In this document: positions 16,710-24,690 of the stretch, piece by piece
How the letters are laid out: every line of letters begins with the position of its first letter
Position numbering within the stretch: the stretch's first letter is position 1
Source: an uncultured Bacillota bacterium
Lineage (GTDB): Bacteria; Bacillota; Clostridia; Lachnospirales; CAG-274
Assembly: GCA_958426775.1 (NCBI GenBank)
Contig: CATZZP010000007.1
Span: 33,730-97,729 of the forward strand
Direction of reading: 5' to 3'
DNA length: 64,000 nt
Notes under the pieces: model-generated
Told to the model about the DNA's origin: nothing
The model's database searches: none
Seen by the model: only the letters and a program-made list of their open reading frames with translations
Translations under genes and position numbers: made by a program

Positions 16710-18110
16710 TTATACAGGATAAACACCATTATTTACATCAGCAAGATTTGGGTCAATGCCAAACTTCTGTGCCTGTCTGAATTTAAAGTAATCCATAGCC
16801 TGCTGTGGAAAAAGAGCGTAACTTAATACGTCCTCTTCCTTCTCCTTATAGTCCTTCATTTCTTCCTCAAGCTTCTTCATCTGAGGCTCAAGCAAATCAG
16901 CAGGACGACAAGTAATAGGCTCTTCATCACCTATAATTTTCTTTCTGATTTCATCAGAGATAGGCACGGGAGTTTTGCCGTACATACCTCTTACAATATC
17001 CTTTGTTTCCTTTGGTACCATCTTGTATCTTTCACCCATGAGTACGTTAAGTACAGCCTGTGTACCTACAATCTGGCTTGAAGGAGTAACAAGGGGTGGA
17101 TAACCAAGGTCGGCACGTACACGTGGTATTTCCTTTAGTACCTCGTCATACTTATCCTCTGCATTAGCATTCTTAAGCTGACTTACAAGGTTTGAAAGCA
17201 TACCACCCGGCACCTGATATAAAAGTGTTGCAATATCAACTGCAAGCATTTTAGGGCTTAAAAGACCGCTTTCAAGAGCTTCCTCTCTGATTGGCTTTAA
17301 GTAATCGCTTATTACCTTAAGCTTATCCTCATCAATACCCGTTGCATATTCAGTACCCTTAAGTGCCGCAACCATAACCTCAGTAGCAGGCTGTGCAGTA
17401 CCCATACTGAGCGGTGACATATCTGTATCAATTATGTCAGCACCTGCCTCAATAGCCTTTAAGTAAGTCATTGCAGCAACACCGCTTGTGTAATGGCTAT
17501 GAATTTCAATCGGTACTTTAACATTCTTTTTAAGAGCACTTACAAGCTCATAAGCCGCATTTGGAAGTAATAGACCAGCCATATCTTTAACGCAGATGGA
17601 ATCTGCACCAAGGCTTTCTAAATCCTTTGCAAGCTTTACATAATAATCAAGAGTATGAACATCACTTAGGGTATAGCTGATTGCAAGCTGAGCATGTCCG
17701 TTTTCCTTCTTACAAGCCTTAACAGCTGTTTGAAGGTTACGTACATCATTAAGTGCATCAAAAATTCTGATTATATCAATACCGTTTTCAATGCTTTTTC
17801 TTACAAAGGTTTCAACAACATCATCGGGGTAGTTTTTATAGCCTAAGATATTCTGACCTCTTAAAAGCATCTGAAGCTTTGTATTTTTAAACGCAGAACG
17901 GAATTTACGTAATCTTTCCCATGGGTCCTCTTTTAAGTATCTGAGGCAGGAATCAAAGGTAGCGCCGCCCCAAACCTCTACAGATGAAAACCCGATTTCG
18001 TCCATATTAGAAAGTATAGGAAGCATATCTTCAATACGCATTCTTGTTGCTATAAGGGACTGCTGACCATCTCTAAGGGTACAGTCACAAATTTTTATTT
18101 GTTTGGACAT
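16710..18110 (-). CDS. oadA: Oxaloacetate decarboxylase alpha subunit / 5S carboxyltransferase
   Basis: This subunit transfers the carboxyl group of oxaloacetate to biotin (or the reverse), the chemistry shared by OadA, pyruvate carboxylase subunit B and the 5S subunit of transcarboxylase. The 466 residues hold the TIM-barrel domain, with CDCTLRDGQQS at residues 8-18, a KDMAG segment bearing the metal-bound Lys, and HSHYTSG as metal-binding His pair. The conserved carboxylase domain follows. There is no biotinyl domain at the C-terminus; biotin is supplied by the separate gene at 19306. It is the last gene of a five-gene operon. Confidence 0.92.
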   Translation of the reverse strand: MSKQIKICDCTLRDGQQSLIATRMRIEDMLPILSNMDEIGFSSVEVWGGATFDSCLRYLKEDPWERLRKFRSAFKNTKLQMLLRGQNILGYKNYPDDVVETFVRKSIENGIDIIRIFDALNDVRNLQTAVKACKKENGHAQLAISYTLSDVHTLDYYVKLAKDLESLGADSICVKDMAGLLLPNAAYELVSALKKNVKVPIEIHSHYTSGVAAMTYLKAIEAGADIIDTDMSPLSMGTAQPATEVMVAALKGTEYATGIDEDKLKVISDYLKPIREEALESGLLSPKMLAVDIATLLYQVPGGMLSNLVSQLKNANAEDKYDEVLKEIPRVRADLGYPPLVTPSSQIVGTQAVLNVLMGERYKMVPKETKDIVRGMYGKTPVPISDEIRKKIIGDEEPITCRPADLLEPQMKKLEEEMKDYKEKEEDVLSYALFPQQAMDYFKFRQAQKFGIDPNLADVNNGVYPV

Positions 18111-18129
18111 GGATATATTCCTCCTCCTT

Positions 18130-19284
18130 TTAACTAAACAATGATAAGAAAATACCTGATGCTACGGCTGAACCGATAACACCTGCAACATTAGGACCCA
18201 TTGCGTGCATAAGCAGGTAGTTGTTAGGGTTTTCCTCTCTGCCTACCTTTTGAGCAACTCTTGCCGCCATAGGCACAGCCGAAACACCTGCCGCACCTAT
18301 AAGAGGATTAATTTTACCTCCGCTTAACTTATACATAACCTTGCCTAAAAGCACTCCTGCCGCTGTTGAAAGAGCAAAGGCAACAAGGCCTAAAGCAAGT
18401 ATCATAAGAGTATCAACGGTTAAAAAGGTATCTGCCCTTGCAGTTGCACCGACGCTTACACCTATAAATATACTTAAGATATACATAAGGGCATCTGAGG
18501 AATGCTGTGCCAGCTTATCTGTAACACCGCATTCACGAAAAAGATTACCTAACATAAGCATACCTATAAGGGAAGCTGTATCGGGAAGTATCATAATTAC
18601 AATAAGAGCTGTCAAAATAGGGAATAAAATCTTTTCCCTTTTTGTGACCACTCTGAGCTGTTTCATTTCAACAGCACGTTCCTCCTTAGTAGTCAACAGC
18701 CTCATAATAGGCGGCTGAATAATAGGTATAAGAGCCATATAGGAATAAGCCGCCACCGTTACACTGGAAAGTATATCAGGTGCAAGCTGTGTTGTAGTAT
18801 AAATTGCGGTAGGACCGTCAGCCCCGCCTATAATACCTATAGATGCCGCCTCCTGAGGAGTAAAGCCCAAAAGTAAAGCACCTAAAAATGCCGCAAATAT
18901 ACCAAACTGTGCCGCCGCACCTAACAAAAAGCTCTTTGGGTTTGCAATAAGGGGAGCAAAGTCCGTTAACGCACCTACACCCATAAATATAAGCGGAGGA
19001 AAAATACCCAATTCATCGCCTTGGAATATGTACCAAAGCAAGCCACCGTTAGAATCTTCCGTAGGCTCTGCCATAAGTGTATTCCCCGGGATGTTTGCAA
19101 GGAGCATACCAAAAGCAATAGGCACAAGCAGTAATGGCTCAAACTGCTTTGCTATTGCAAGATAAAGAAAGAAAAGGGCAACTAAAATCATTAATGCAAA
19201 CTTCCAGTTATCATCCTGAAACAGCAAATAAAAGCCCGAATTTTTGGCAAAGTTTATAAGTGCATCAATTATCTGCTCCTTCAT
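18130..19284 (-). CDS. oadB: Sodium ion-translocating decarboxylase beta subunit
   Basis: This integral membrane subunit decarboxylates carboxybiotin and exports Na+. It has 384 residues with about ten hydrophobic segments, and the motif GGADGPTAIY with the conserved Asp. YMALIPIIQPPIMRL and GVSVGATARADTFL, and a C-terminal NVAGVIGSAVASGIFL, are further OadB marks. It lies between BCCP and oadA genes with gaps of about 20 bases, so it is co-expressed with both. It is a paralogue of the protein encoded at 1-959. Confidence 0.94.
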   Translation of the reverse strand: MKEQIIDALINFAKNSGFYLLFQDDNWKFALMILVALFFLYLAIAKQFEPLLLVPIAFGMLLANIPGNTLMAEPTEDSNGGLLWYIFQGDELGIFPPLIFMGVGALTDFAPLIANPKSFLLGAAAQFGIFAAFLGALLLGFTPQEAASIGIIGGADGPTAIYTTTQLAPDILSSVTVAAYSYMALIPIIQPPIMRLLTTKEERAVEMKQLRVVTKREKILFPILTALIVIMILPDTASLIGMLMLGNLFRECGVTDKLAQHSSDALMYILSIFIGVSVGATARADTFLTVDTLMILALGLVAFALSTAAGVLLGKVMYKLSGGKINPLIGAAGVSAVPMAARVAQKVGREENPNNYLLMHAMGPNVAGVIGSAVASGIFLSLFS

Positions 19285-19305
19285 TCAACCAGCCTCCATT
19301 CAAAA

Positions 19306-19731
19306 TCAGCCCTGAATTGTTACCAATATGTCACCTGAGTTAACGGTGTCGCCCTTAGATACATTAATTGATGAAACCTTACCTGCAGAAGGAGTAACAA
19401 TTTCGTTTTCCATCTTCATAGCTTCAAGCACAATAACAACCTGATTTGCTGAAACGCTGTCACCGATGTTTACCTTAATATCAAGTATGGTACCGGGCAT
19501 AGGTGCTGTTACCTTAACATTGCCCTCTGTACCGCCTGTTGCAGGTGCTACCGCAGGAGCAGATGCCGCTGTAGGTGCAGGTGCTGCCGCAGGAGCAGAT
19601 GCTACTACAGGTGCAGGTGCTGCTACAGGTGCAGGTGCAACCGCCTGAGCAGATGCTGCTGCAAAGCCACTTACTTCCTCAACCTGTACATCATATGTGC
19701 AACCGTTTACTGTAACTCTATAATTTTTCAT
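19306..19731 (-). CDS. Biotin carboxyl carrier protein (BCCP/1.3S type)
   Basis: This is the mobile biotin carrier that shuttles carboxyl groups between the transferase subunits and the membrane pump. I start it at ATG 19731, behind GGAGG, giving 141 residues. A short N-terminal segment (MKNYRVTVNGCTYDVQVEE) is followed by an Ala/Pro-rich flexible linker of about 45 residues. The biotinyl domain comes last, with EAMKMEN around the biotinylated Lys. The linker is a low-complexity repeat of Ala-Pro-Val units and accounts for long frames in other directions. Confidence 0.95.
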   Translation of the reverse strand: MKNYRVTVNGCTYDVQVEEVSGFAAASAQAVAPAPVAAPAPVVASAPAAAPAPTAASAPAVAPATGGTEGNVKVTAPMPGTILDIKVNIGDSVSANQVVIVLEAMKMENEIVTPSAGKVSSINVSKGDTVNSGDILVTIQG

Positions 19732-19744
19732 TTTTATTTCCTCC

Positions 19745-20122
19745 TTAATAAATGGTGTTTTGCTGTTGTTCAATAGCTTCCTGATTCCAGTTACCTACAC
19801 GTCTTATTCTTCTTACTACAAATCCGTCGGTATCTGAACCCGTGCTTGCCGCAATAGCGGCTGTAATTACAGCTACTAACTGCTTATCATCAACATAGTT
19901 TTGTGAAGCAGGTTGAGCATTAGCTACAGGTGCAGGCATAGGTGCAACGCTTTGCTCCTTTTTTGAGCTTTTAGCTAGCACAGAGAAAATTGCAATTAAC
20001 AGGCATATTACAATAAGTATTAAAAATACCATTATAATACCAAGCACTGTTGTCATAATGCCTACATCCATATTTTCAAAACTCAGGATTGTGTTAGCTG
20101 TCATAAATGTTAAATTTCCCAT
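19745..20122 (-). CDS. oadG: Oxaloacetate decarboxylase gamma-like subunit (OadG family)
   Basis: This small membrane anchor subunit has one long transmembrane helix (IMTTVLGIIMVFLILIVICL) near residue 25-50, a charged region, an Ala/Pro linker, and a C-terminal soluble part ending with QEAIEQQQNTIY. In the family it joins the membrane beta subunit to the soluble transferase. I prefer the ATG at 20122 because AGGGGTG precedes it. The ATG at 20140 shares a base with the upstream stop (TAATG) and would add six residues. The family is very divergent, so the call leans on topology and operon position. Confidence 0.8.
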   Translation of the reverse strand: MGNLTFMTANTILSFENMDVGIMTTVLGIIMVFLILIVICLLIAIFSVLAKSSKKEQSVAPMPAPVANAQPASQNYVDDKQLVAVITAAIAASTGSDTDGFVVRRIRRVGNWNQEAIEQQQNTIY

Positions 20123-20139
20123 ACTATTCACCCCTGCCA

Positions 20140-21522
20140 TTAAAATTCAATGCTGGAATGCTTCCTAGAAGGCTTACTTTCCCTCTTAGTCAACAACATT
20201 TCCATAGCACTGATAAGTCTTTTCCTTGTATTTGAAGGTACAAGAATATTATCAATATAACCCTGTGTAGCTACACTGTAAGGAGATGACTTCTCATCAT
20301 ACTCCTCAGCACTTGTATCAAGAACCTTAACCTGTGCCTTCTTATCCATTAAAGAAAGTACTGCAGATGGCCAAGCATAAACAACATCAGCACCTATATG
20401 CTTTGAATTCATAATAAGATAAGGACTGCCTATACCGTTTCTTATAATCAAGTTAATCTTAGGTACTGTTGCATTTGCAAATGCGTAAAGGAGCTTAGCT
20501 GCATAGCTTGTAATACCATAATGCTCCTGCTCGTATTCTCTCTTATAGCCCCTGACATCTGTAAGGGTTATAAGAGGTATATTAAAGGCATCGCAGATAT
20601 TTACAAACTCACCCATCTTCTGGCAAGCTGAAAGTGTAAATTCACCCGTACAAGAAATAATACCCGCACTAATTCCGTCAAGCTTAATAAAACCTGTCAT
20701 TACATTATCTACAAAGCCCTTGTGTATTTCAAAGAATTTTGCATTATCCGCAATAGAGGTTATGATATATTTCATATCAACAGCATCCTCATTATTTTCA
20801 GGTACAATTGTATTAAGAGCCTCATCAACTCTGTTAAGGTCATCTGATGATTCCTCAGGAAATACACCGTCAAGATTGTTATCAGGCAGATACGAAAGTA
20901 AATTAACCGCATTCTCGAAGCAATCGTCCTCTGTTTTACATGTACAATGGACAAGACCTGTGCTTCTCTTGTGTGTTTCCGCACCGCCTACAGATGAATA
21001 AGTGCTTGTCTTTCCCTCAAGCCCGCCGAATACAGAAGGACTCATCATAAACATTCTTGCATTTTCCTCTGCCATAATAACAAAGTCAGCAAGCATAGGT
21101 ATCATACTACTAATACCGATACAATCACCTACTACAAGGCTAATCTGAGGTATTACACCGCTTGCATCGCTCTGAACCTTAAAAAGCATACCATATGCCT
21201 GTAAAGCATCAAGTCCGTCCTCTAAGATAATGCCCTTAGAATCCATAATACCTACTATAGGGGCACCCATTTTAAGAGCTAGAGCATATATATTACCTAT
21301 CTTTTTAGCATGAGCATAGTTTACTGCGTTCTCCTGTGAGTAAGCAAAAACAAGCCTGCCGTTAATAGTACCGTAGCCTGTTATAACACCTGCCGCATCA
21401 TTATATCTGCCGATTTCTACAAAGCTCTCTGCATCAAAAAGCTTTTCAATCCTGACACGTGCAAGAGTAGGCTCTTCAGTACGTTTAGCAATAAGCTCAT
21501 TTACCTGGTCAAGTCTGCTCAT
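20140..21522 (-). CDS. Carboxyl transferase (methylmalonyl-CoA decarboxylase alpha / 12S transcarboxylase type)
   Basis: This is an acyl-CoA carboxyltransferase homologue in which both crotonase-like halves are fused in one chain of 460 residues. The N-terminal half has KRTEEPTLARVRIEKLFD and the segment MMSPSVFGGLEGK; the C-terminal half has TDVRGYKREYEQEHYGI and KHIGADVVYAWPSA. The ATG at 21522 follows GGAGG. It is the first gene of the operon with oadG, BCCP, oadB and oadA. It is somewhat shorter than typical MmdA proteins. The substrate (methylmalonyl-CoA or another acyl-CoA) cannot be settled from sequence. Confidence 0.85.
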   Translation of the reverse strand: MSRLDQVNELIAKRTEEPTLARVRIEKLFDAESFVEIGRYNDAAGVITGYGTINGRLVFAYSQENAVNYAHAKKIGNIYALALKMGAPIVGIMDSKGIILEDGLDALQAYGMLFKVQSDASGVIPQISLVVGDCIGISSMIPMLADFVIMAEENARMFMMSPSVFGGLEGKTSTYSSVGGAETHKRSTGLVHCTCKTEDDCFENAVNLLSYLPDNNLDGVFPEESSDDLNRVDEALNTIVPENNEDAVDMKYIITSIADNAKFFEIHKGFVDNVMTGFIKLDGISAGIISCTGEFTLSACQKMGEFVNICDAFNIPLITLTDVRGYKREYEQEHYGITSYAAKLLYAFANATVPKINLIIRNGIGSPYLIMNSKHIGADVVYAWPSAVLSLMDKKAQVKVLDTSAEEYDEKSSPYSVATQGYIDNILVPSNTRKRLISAMEMLLTKRESKPSRKHSSIEF

Positions 21523-21572
21523 TACATACACCTCCAAAAAAAATTTGCGAATAATTTTCTAAAATTGTTGTA

Positions 21573-21654
21573 ATTATACACATTTTATTGTACTATAAAA
21601 TAGAAAATATTCTAATATTTTTTATTTTATGTTTATTATAGTATAAATGCTATA
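21573..21654. promoter_or_regulatory. Divergent control region between the decarboxylase operon and lysR
   Basis: On the minus strand TATAAT (21573-21578) is a good -10 box without a good -35, as expected for an activator-dependent promoter. TATAG-N8-CTATA (21637-21654) is an inverted repeat of the LysR T-N11-A type, and TAGAA-N4-TTCTA (21601-21614) is another. The operator call is inference. Confidence 0.45.
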
Positions 21655-21705
21655 CCAAAGTAAATACCTAATTTCTTAAACCACCACTTTTAGGAGGAAT
21701 TTTTA

Positions 21706-22623
21706 ATGGACTTAAAACAATTTGAGTACGTGCTGACTATTAACGAGGAGCGTAGCTTTTCAAAAGCGGCTAAAAAGCTTTTTATTTCTCAGCCATCCTT
21801 AAGTCAGTATATTAACAGACTTGAAACACAGCTTGGTGTAACTATATTTGACCGTAACACCTCACCGCTTACACTTACCTATGAGGGAGAGCTTTATATT
21901 GAAACAGCTCTTAATATTTTGAGCATACTTGATAATTTGCAAAAAAAGTTTGATGATGTATCCGACCTTAAAATAGGCAGACTTAACATAGGTCTTACCC
22001 CATCTAAGGCAAATAATCCTCTGCCTGTTATTTTACCCGTTTTTCAAAAGAAATATCCGGGTATAGAAGTAACTATCACCGAGGCAACCTCTCTTGAATT
22101 GGAGGATATGCTCTCTCACGGTATGGTTGATTTATGTCTGATGAACTTGCCTATTAAAAGCAAGAACCTTGAATATGAGGAAATATTAACAGAAAAAATA
22201 TATCTTGCAGCCCCTCCCGACTTTAACGGTACTTATGAGGATAAGGCGGATAAGGCTCCTTTTATTGATATTAAAACCATGGCAGACAAGCCCTTTATTC
22301 TTCTACGCTCTGATCAGCGTTTAAGGCAAATTGCCGACAGTGTATTTTTAAGTGCAGGTTATAAGCCGAAAATTATGCTTGAAACCTCAAGCATTGAAAC
22401 CGCATTAAGACTTTCTGCCGCAGGTATGGGCTTCTGCTTTGTGCCTGAATCCTTTATTGAATTTTCCGGTCTTGTCCATCAGCCTAAATTTTTCAGCTTT
22501 GGCGAGCCTGCCTTTTCATGGACATTGGTAATTGCCTACAGACAGCACTCATATCGTACTAAAGCAGCAAGTGCCTTTGCCGAAACAGTAAAAGAAGTTG
22601 TTGGAAAGAAGGATAAAAGCTAA
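21706..22623 (+). CDS. LysR family transcriptional regulator
   Basis: This 305-residue regulator has the N-terminal winged helix-turn-helix of the family (MDLKQFEYVLTINEERSFSKAAKKLFISQPSLSQ) and a C-terminal periplasmic-binding-like effector domain from about residue 90. It is transcribed divergently from the decarboxylase operon across a 180-base control region with palindromes, so it probably regulates that operon and itself. AGGAGG precedes the ATG. Its TAA overlaps the start of the next gene by one base. The effector is unknown. Confidence 0.92.
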   Translation: MDLKQFEYVLTINEERSFSKAAKKLFISQPSLSQYINRLETQLGVTIFDRNTSPLTLTYEGELYIETALNILSILDNLQKKFDDVSDLKIGRLNIGLTPSKANNPLPVILPVFQKKYPGIEVTITEATSLELEDMLSHGMVDLCLMNLPIKSKNLEYEEILTEKIYLAAPPDFNGTYEDKADKAPFIDIKTMADKPFILLRSDQRLRQIADSVFLSAGYKPKIMLETSSIETALRLSAAGMGFCFVPESFIEFSGLVHQPKFFSFGEPAFSWTLVIAYRQHSYRTKAASAFAETVKEVVGKKDKS

Positions 22624-23219
22624 TGTATACTTTTTTAGACTTTGAGTTTAATCAAGCCTTTGATTTTTCCGATCGACCTGTGGAGGTAAACGAAAACTGC
22701 CGTTTTGAAATAATACAAATAGGTGCTGTACGTATGGACAAGGACTATAATATTCGGGATGAAATCAGTCTTTTAATCAAGCCTGTAATTTATACCCGTA
22801 TGCACCCCTATGTAACTAAAATTACGGGCATCACCTCCGAAACCCTTAAGGACAAACCTACCTTTCCGCAAGCGTACAAGCAATTCAGAGAGTTTATGGG
22901 TGATGACCGTTTGCTTTGTACATGGGGTACAAGCGATATAAAGGCACTTTATCGCAATATGGTATATCATAAGGTGGCAGAGCCTCCTATACGCATTGAA
23001 TATATTGATGTACAGAATATGGCAACAAAGTATTTAAAATTCAGTCAGGGAGGTAATATTGGCTTAAAAAATGCAGTTGAAGCCCTGAACCTACCTATTG
23101 ATGAGCAATTTCACGATGCCTGTTTTGATGCAATGTATACAGCAAAGGTTTTTAAGGCTATTAATCCCGAAAAGCCCGAAATTAAAATATTTAACTCAAC
23201 TCACTTAAAGAAGAAATAA
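22623..23219 (+). CDS. 3'-5' exonuclease of the DEDDh family (KapD-like)
   Basis: This 198-residue exonuclease shows the DEDD acid motifs: DFEFN at residues 5-9 (Exo I), ITGIT then an Asp in the middle region, and HDACFDAMYTA near residue 160 (Exo III, the h subtype with His). Members act on single-stranded DNA or RNA 3' ends, for example KapD and ERI-1-like proteins. It is translationally coupled to lysR (TAATG) and ends at a terminator. A link in function with LysR is not obvious. Confidence 0.88.
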   Translation: MYTFLDFEFNQAFDFSDRPVEVNENCRFEIIQIGAVRMDKDYNIRDEISLLIKPVIYTRMHPYVTKITGITSETLKDKPTFPQAYKQFREFMGDDRLLCTWGTSDIKALYRNMVYHKVAEPPIRIEYIDVQNMATKYLKFSQGGNIGLKNAVEALNLPIDEQFHDACFDAMYTAKVFKAINPEKPEIKIFNSTHLKKK

Positions 23220-23220
23220 C

Positions 23221-23247
23221 AAAAAGCCCGATTTTACTCGGGCTTTT
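23221..23247. terminator. Bidirectional terminator between the exonuclease and phosphofructokinase genes
   Basis: AAAAAGCCCG and CGGGCTTTT form the stem with T or A runs on each side; it serves the convergent genes on both strands. Confidence 0.75.
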
Positions 23248-23257
23248 AAATCATATA

Positions 23258-24484
23258 TTAAAGCTTGATATGCTTTGGAAGACCGTCAACCATATATGGA
23301 TAAACCTCACCCTGAATAAGTGGCTTCATATAGTCAATAGCCTCCTGTGAAAGATATGTACCGTCATTTATTATCCATTCCTTAGGAACAGTCTTTTCTA
23401 CATTTGCAATAGCATTTACATCATAAATGCTGGTACCGACAAGGTATGGATTTTGTGATACTCTTTCAAATACACCAACCTTACCTGTTTCGCCCTCTGC
23501 CGCAGCCTTAACCGCAACAGCACCAATAAGAAATGCCTCTGTAACGTCTGTTAAAGAACCAATATGGCTTGCACATCTCTGAATTGTACTAAACTCAATA
23601 GGTCTTGTCTTACAGCCAAGCTCACCTGCAAGAAGGTTAGCAAGAGTGCTTGCTGTACCACCTAAGGCCTTGTGACCGAAGCTGTCAACCATAGTATTTG
23701 TTGATGCCGCTTCACACACATATTTGCCGTCAGCAGTTTTTACGCCCTCTGAAACTGCAATAACAACCTGCTTTTTAACCTGTTGAATATCCTTAACCTT
23801 AGCAACAAACTTATCAATATCAAATACTGTTTCGGGAAGATAAATAAGGTCTACGCCCTCACAGTCATCACTCTTTGCAAGTGCAGCTGCAGCTGTAAGC
23901 CAGCCTGCATTACGTCCCATAATTTCAACTACAGTTACAATATTGATAGGCTGTACAAGTGCATCTCTCACAAGTTCCTTAAGAGTTGTGCCGATATACT
24001 TTGCGGCACTGCCGTAGCCCGGTGTATGGTCTGTAACAGCAAGGTCGTTATCAATGGTCTTAGGCACACCCATAAAGGTAATATCAGTGATATTTTTAAC
24101 CTTAGCATACTCACTGAGCTGCTTGATTGTATCCATTGAGTCATTACCGCCAATATAGAAGAAATGCTGAATATCGAGCTTTCTTAAAACCTCTATAATT
24201 TTATCATAGGTTTCCGGACTCTTTTCATAGGTTGGTAACTTAAAACGACATGAGCCTAAAAAAGCAGACGGTGTTCTTTTAAGCAATTCTACCTCAAAAT
24301 CGCTCTTAATATAGTCCTTCATATCTATGTAACGCTCTTCAAGAAGTCCCTCAATGCCGTTACGCATACCGTAAATTTTCTTAGCACCTCTATCTCTTGC
24401 AGTTTTAAAAACACCTGCAAGTGATGAATTGATAACGGAGGTAGGTCCTCCGGATTGTCCAACAATTACATTACCCATTGCCAT
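23258..24484 (-). CDS. pfp: 6-phosphofructokinase, PPi-dependent type
   Basis: This is a glycolytic phosphofructokinase of 408 residues. The donor-binding segment reads GGNDSMDT and is followed by MGVPKTIDNDL. PKTIDND and a non-GGDGS donor loop are characteristic of the pyrophosphate-dependent group rather than ATP enzymes. The N-terminus GNVIVGQSGGPTSVINSSL is the phosphate loop. PPi-PFK is reversible and can also run toward gluconeogenesis. Whether it uses PPi or ATP needs an assay. A hairpin sits at the 5' end of its mRNA. Confidence 0.88.
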   Translation of the reverse strand: MAMGNVIVGQSGGPTSVINSSLAGVFKTARDRGAKKIYGMRNGIEGLLEERYIDMKDYIKSDFEVELLKRTPSAFLGSCRFKLPTYEKSPETYDKIIEVLRKLDIQHFFYIGGNDSMDTIKQLSEYAKVKNITDITFMGVPKTIDNDLAVTDHTPGYGSAAKYIGTTLKELVRDALVQPINIVTVVEIMGRNAGWLTAAAALAKSDDCEGVDLIYLPETVFDIDKFVAKVKDIQQVKKQVVIAVSEGVKTADGKYVCEAASTNTMVDSFGHKALGGTASTLANLLAGELGCKTRPIEFSTIQRCASHIGSLTDVTEAFLIGAVAVKAAAEGETGKVGVFERVSQNPYLVGTSIYDVNAIANVEKTVPKEWIINDGTYLSQEAIDYMKPLIQGEVYPYMVDGLPKHIKL

Positions 24485-24505
24485 AATAATAAAACTCCCT
24501 TCTAC

Positions 24506-24523
24506 CGGGGAATATCATCCCCG
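24506..24523 (-). promoter_or_regulatory. 5'-terminal stem-loop in the pfp leader
   Basis: CGGGG and CCCCG flank an eight-base loop. The predicted transcript start lies only a few bases upstream, so the stem-loop is close to the 5' end and could protect the mRNA from decay. On the plus strand it is also followed by T residues. Confidence 0.5.
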
Positions 24524-24533
24524 TTTTTATTTT

Positions 24534-24562
24534 ATTATAACAAATATTTTTATAGCTTTCAA
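24534..24562 (-). promoter_or_regulatory. Predicted promoter of pfp
   Basis: On the minus strand TTGAAA (24557-24562) and TATAAT (24534-24539) are 17 bases apart. Confidence 0.6.
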
Positions 24563-24627
24563 TAGTTTTAGTACTCTTTAAAAGGTAAATTTAATATATA
24601 ATATAATACAATTTTTTGCAAAATCTC

Positions 24628-24656
24628 TTGACTTAAATTGACAATACTACTATATT
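24628..24656 (+). promoter_or_regulatory. Predicted promoter of the DAHP synthase gene
   Basis: TTGACT (24628-24633) and TATATT (24651-24656) are separated by 17 bases, 34 bases before the start codon. Confidence 0.55.
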
Positions 24657-24690
24657 ATAAGTTAAAAGTAAGTTTGGAAGGAGAATTATA

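Noticed and set aside
19466..19648. Plus-strand Ala/Gly-rich frame opposite the BCCP gene
   Set aside because: It is the reverse reading of the Ala/Pro linker of BCCP, with no ribosome binding site and no family features.
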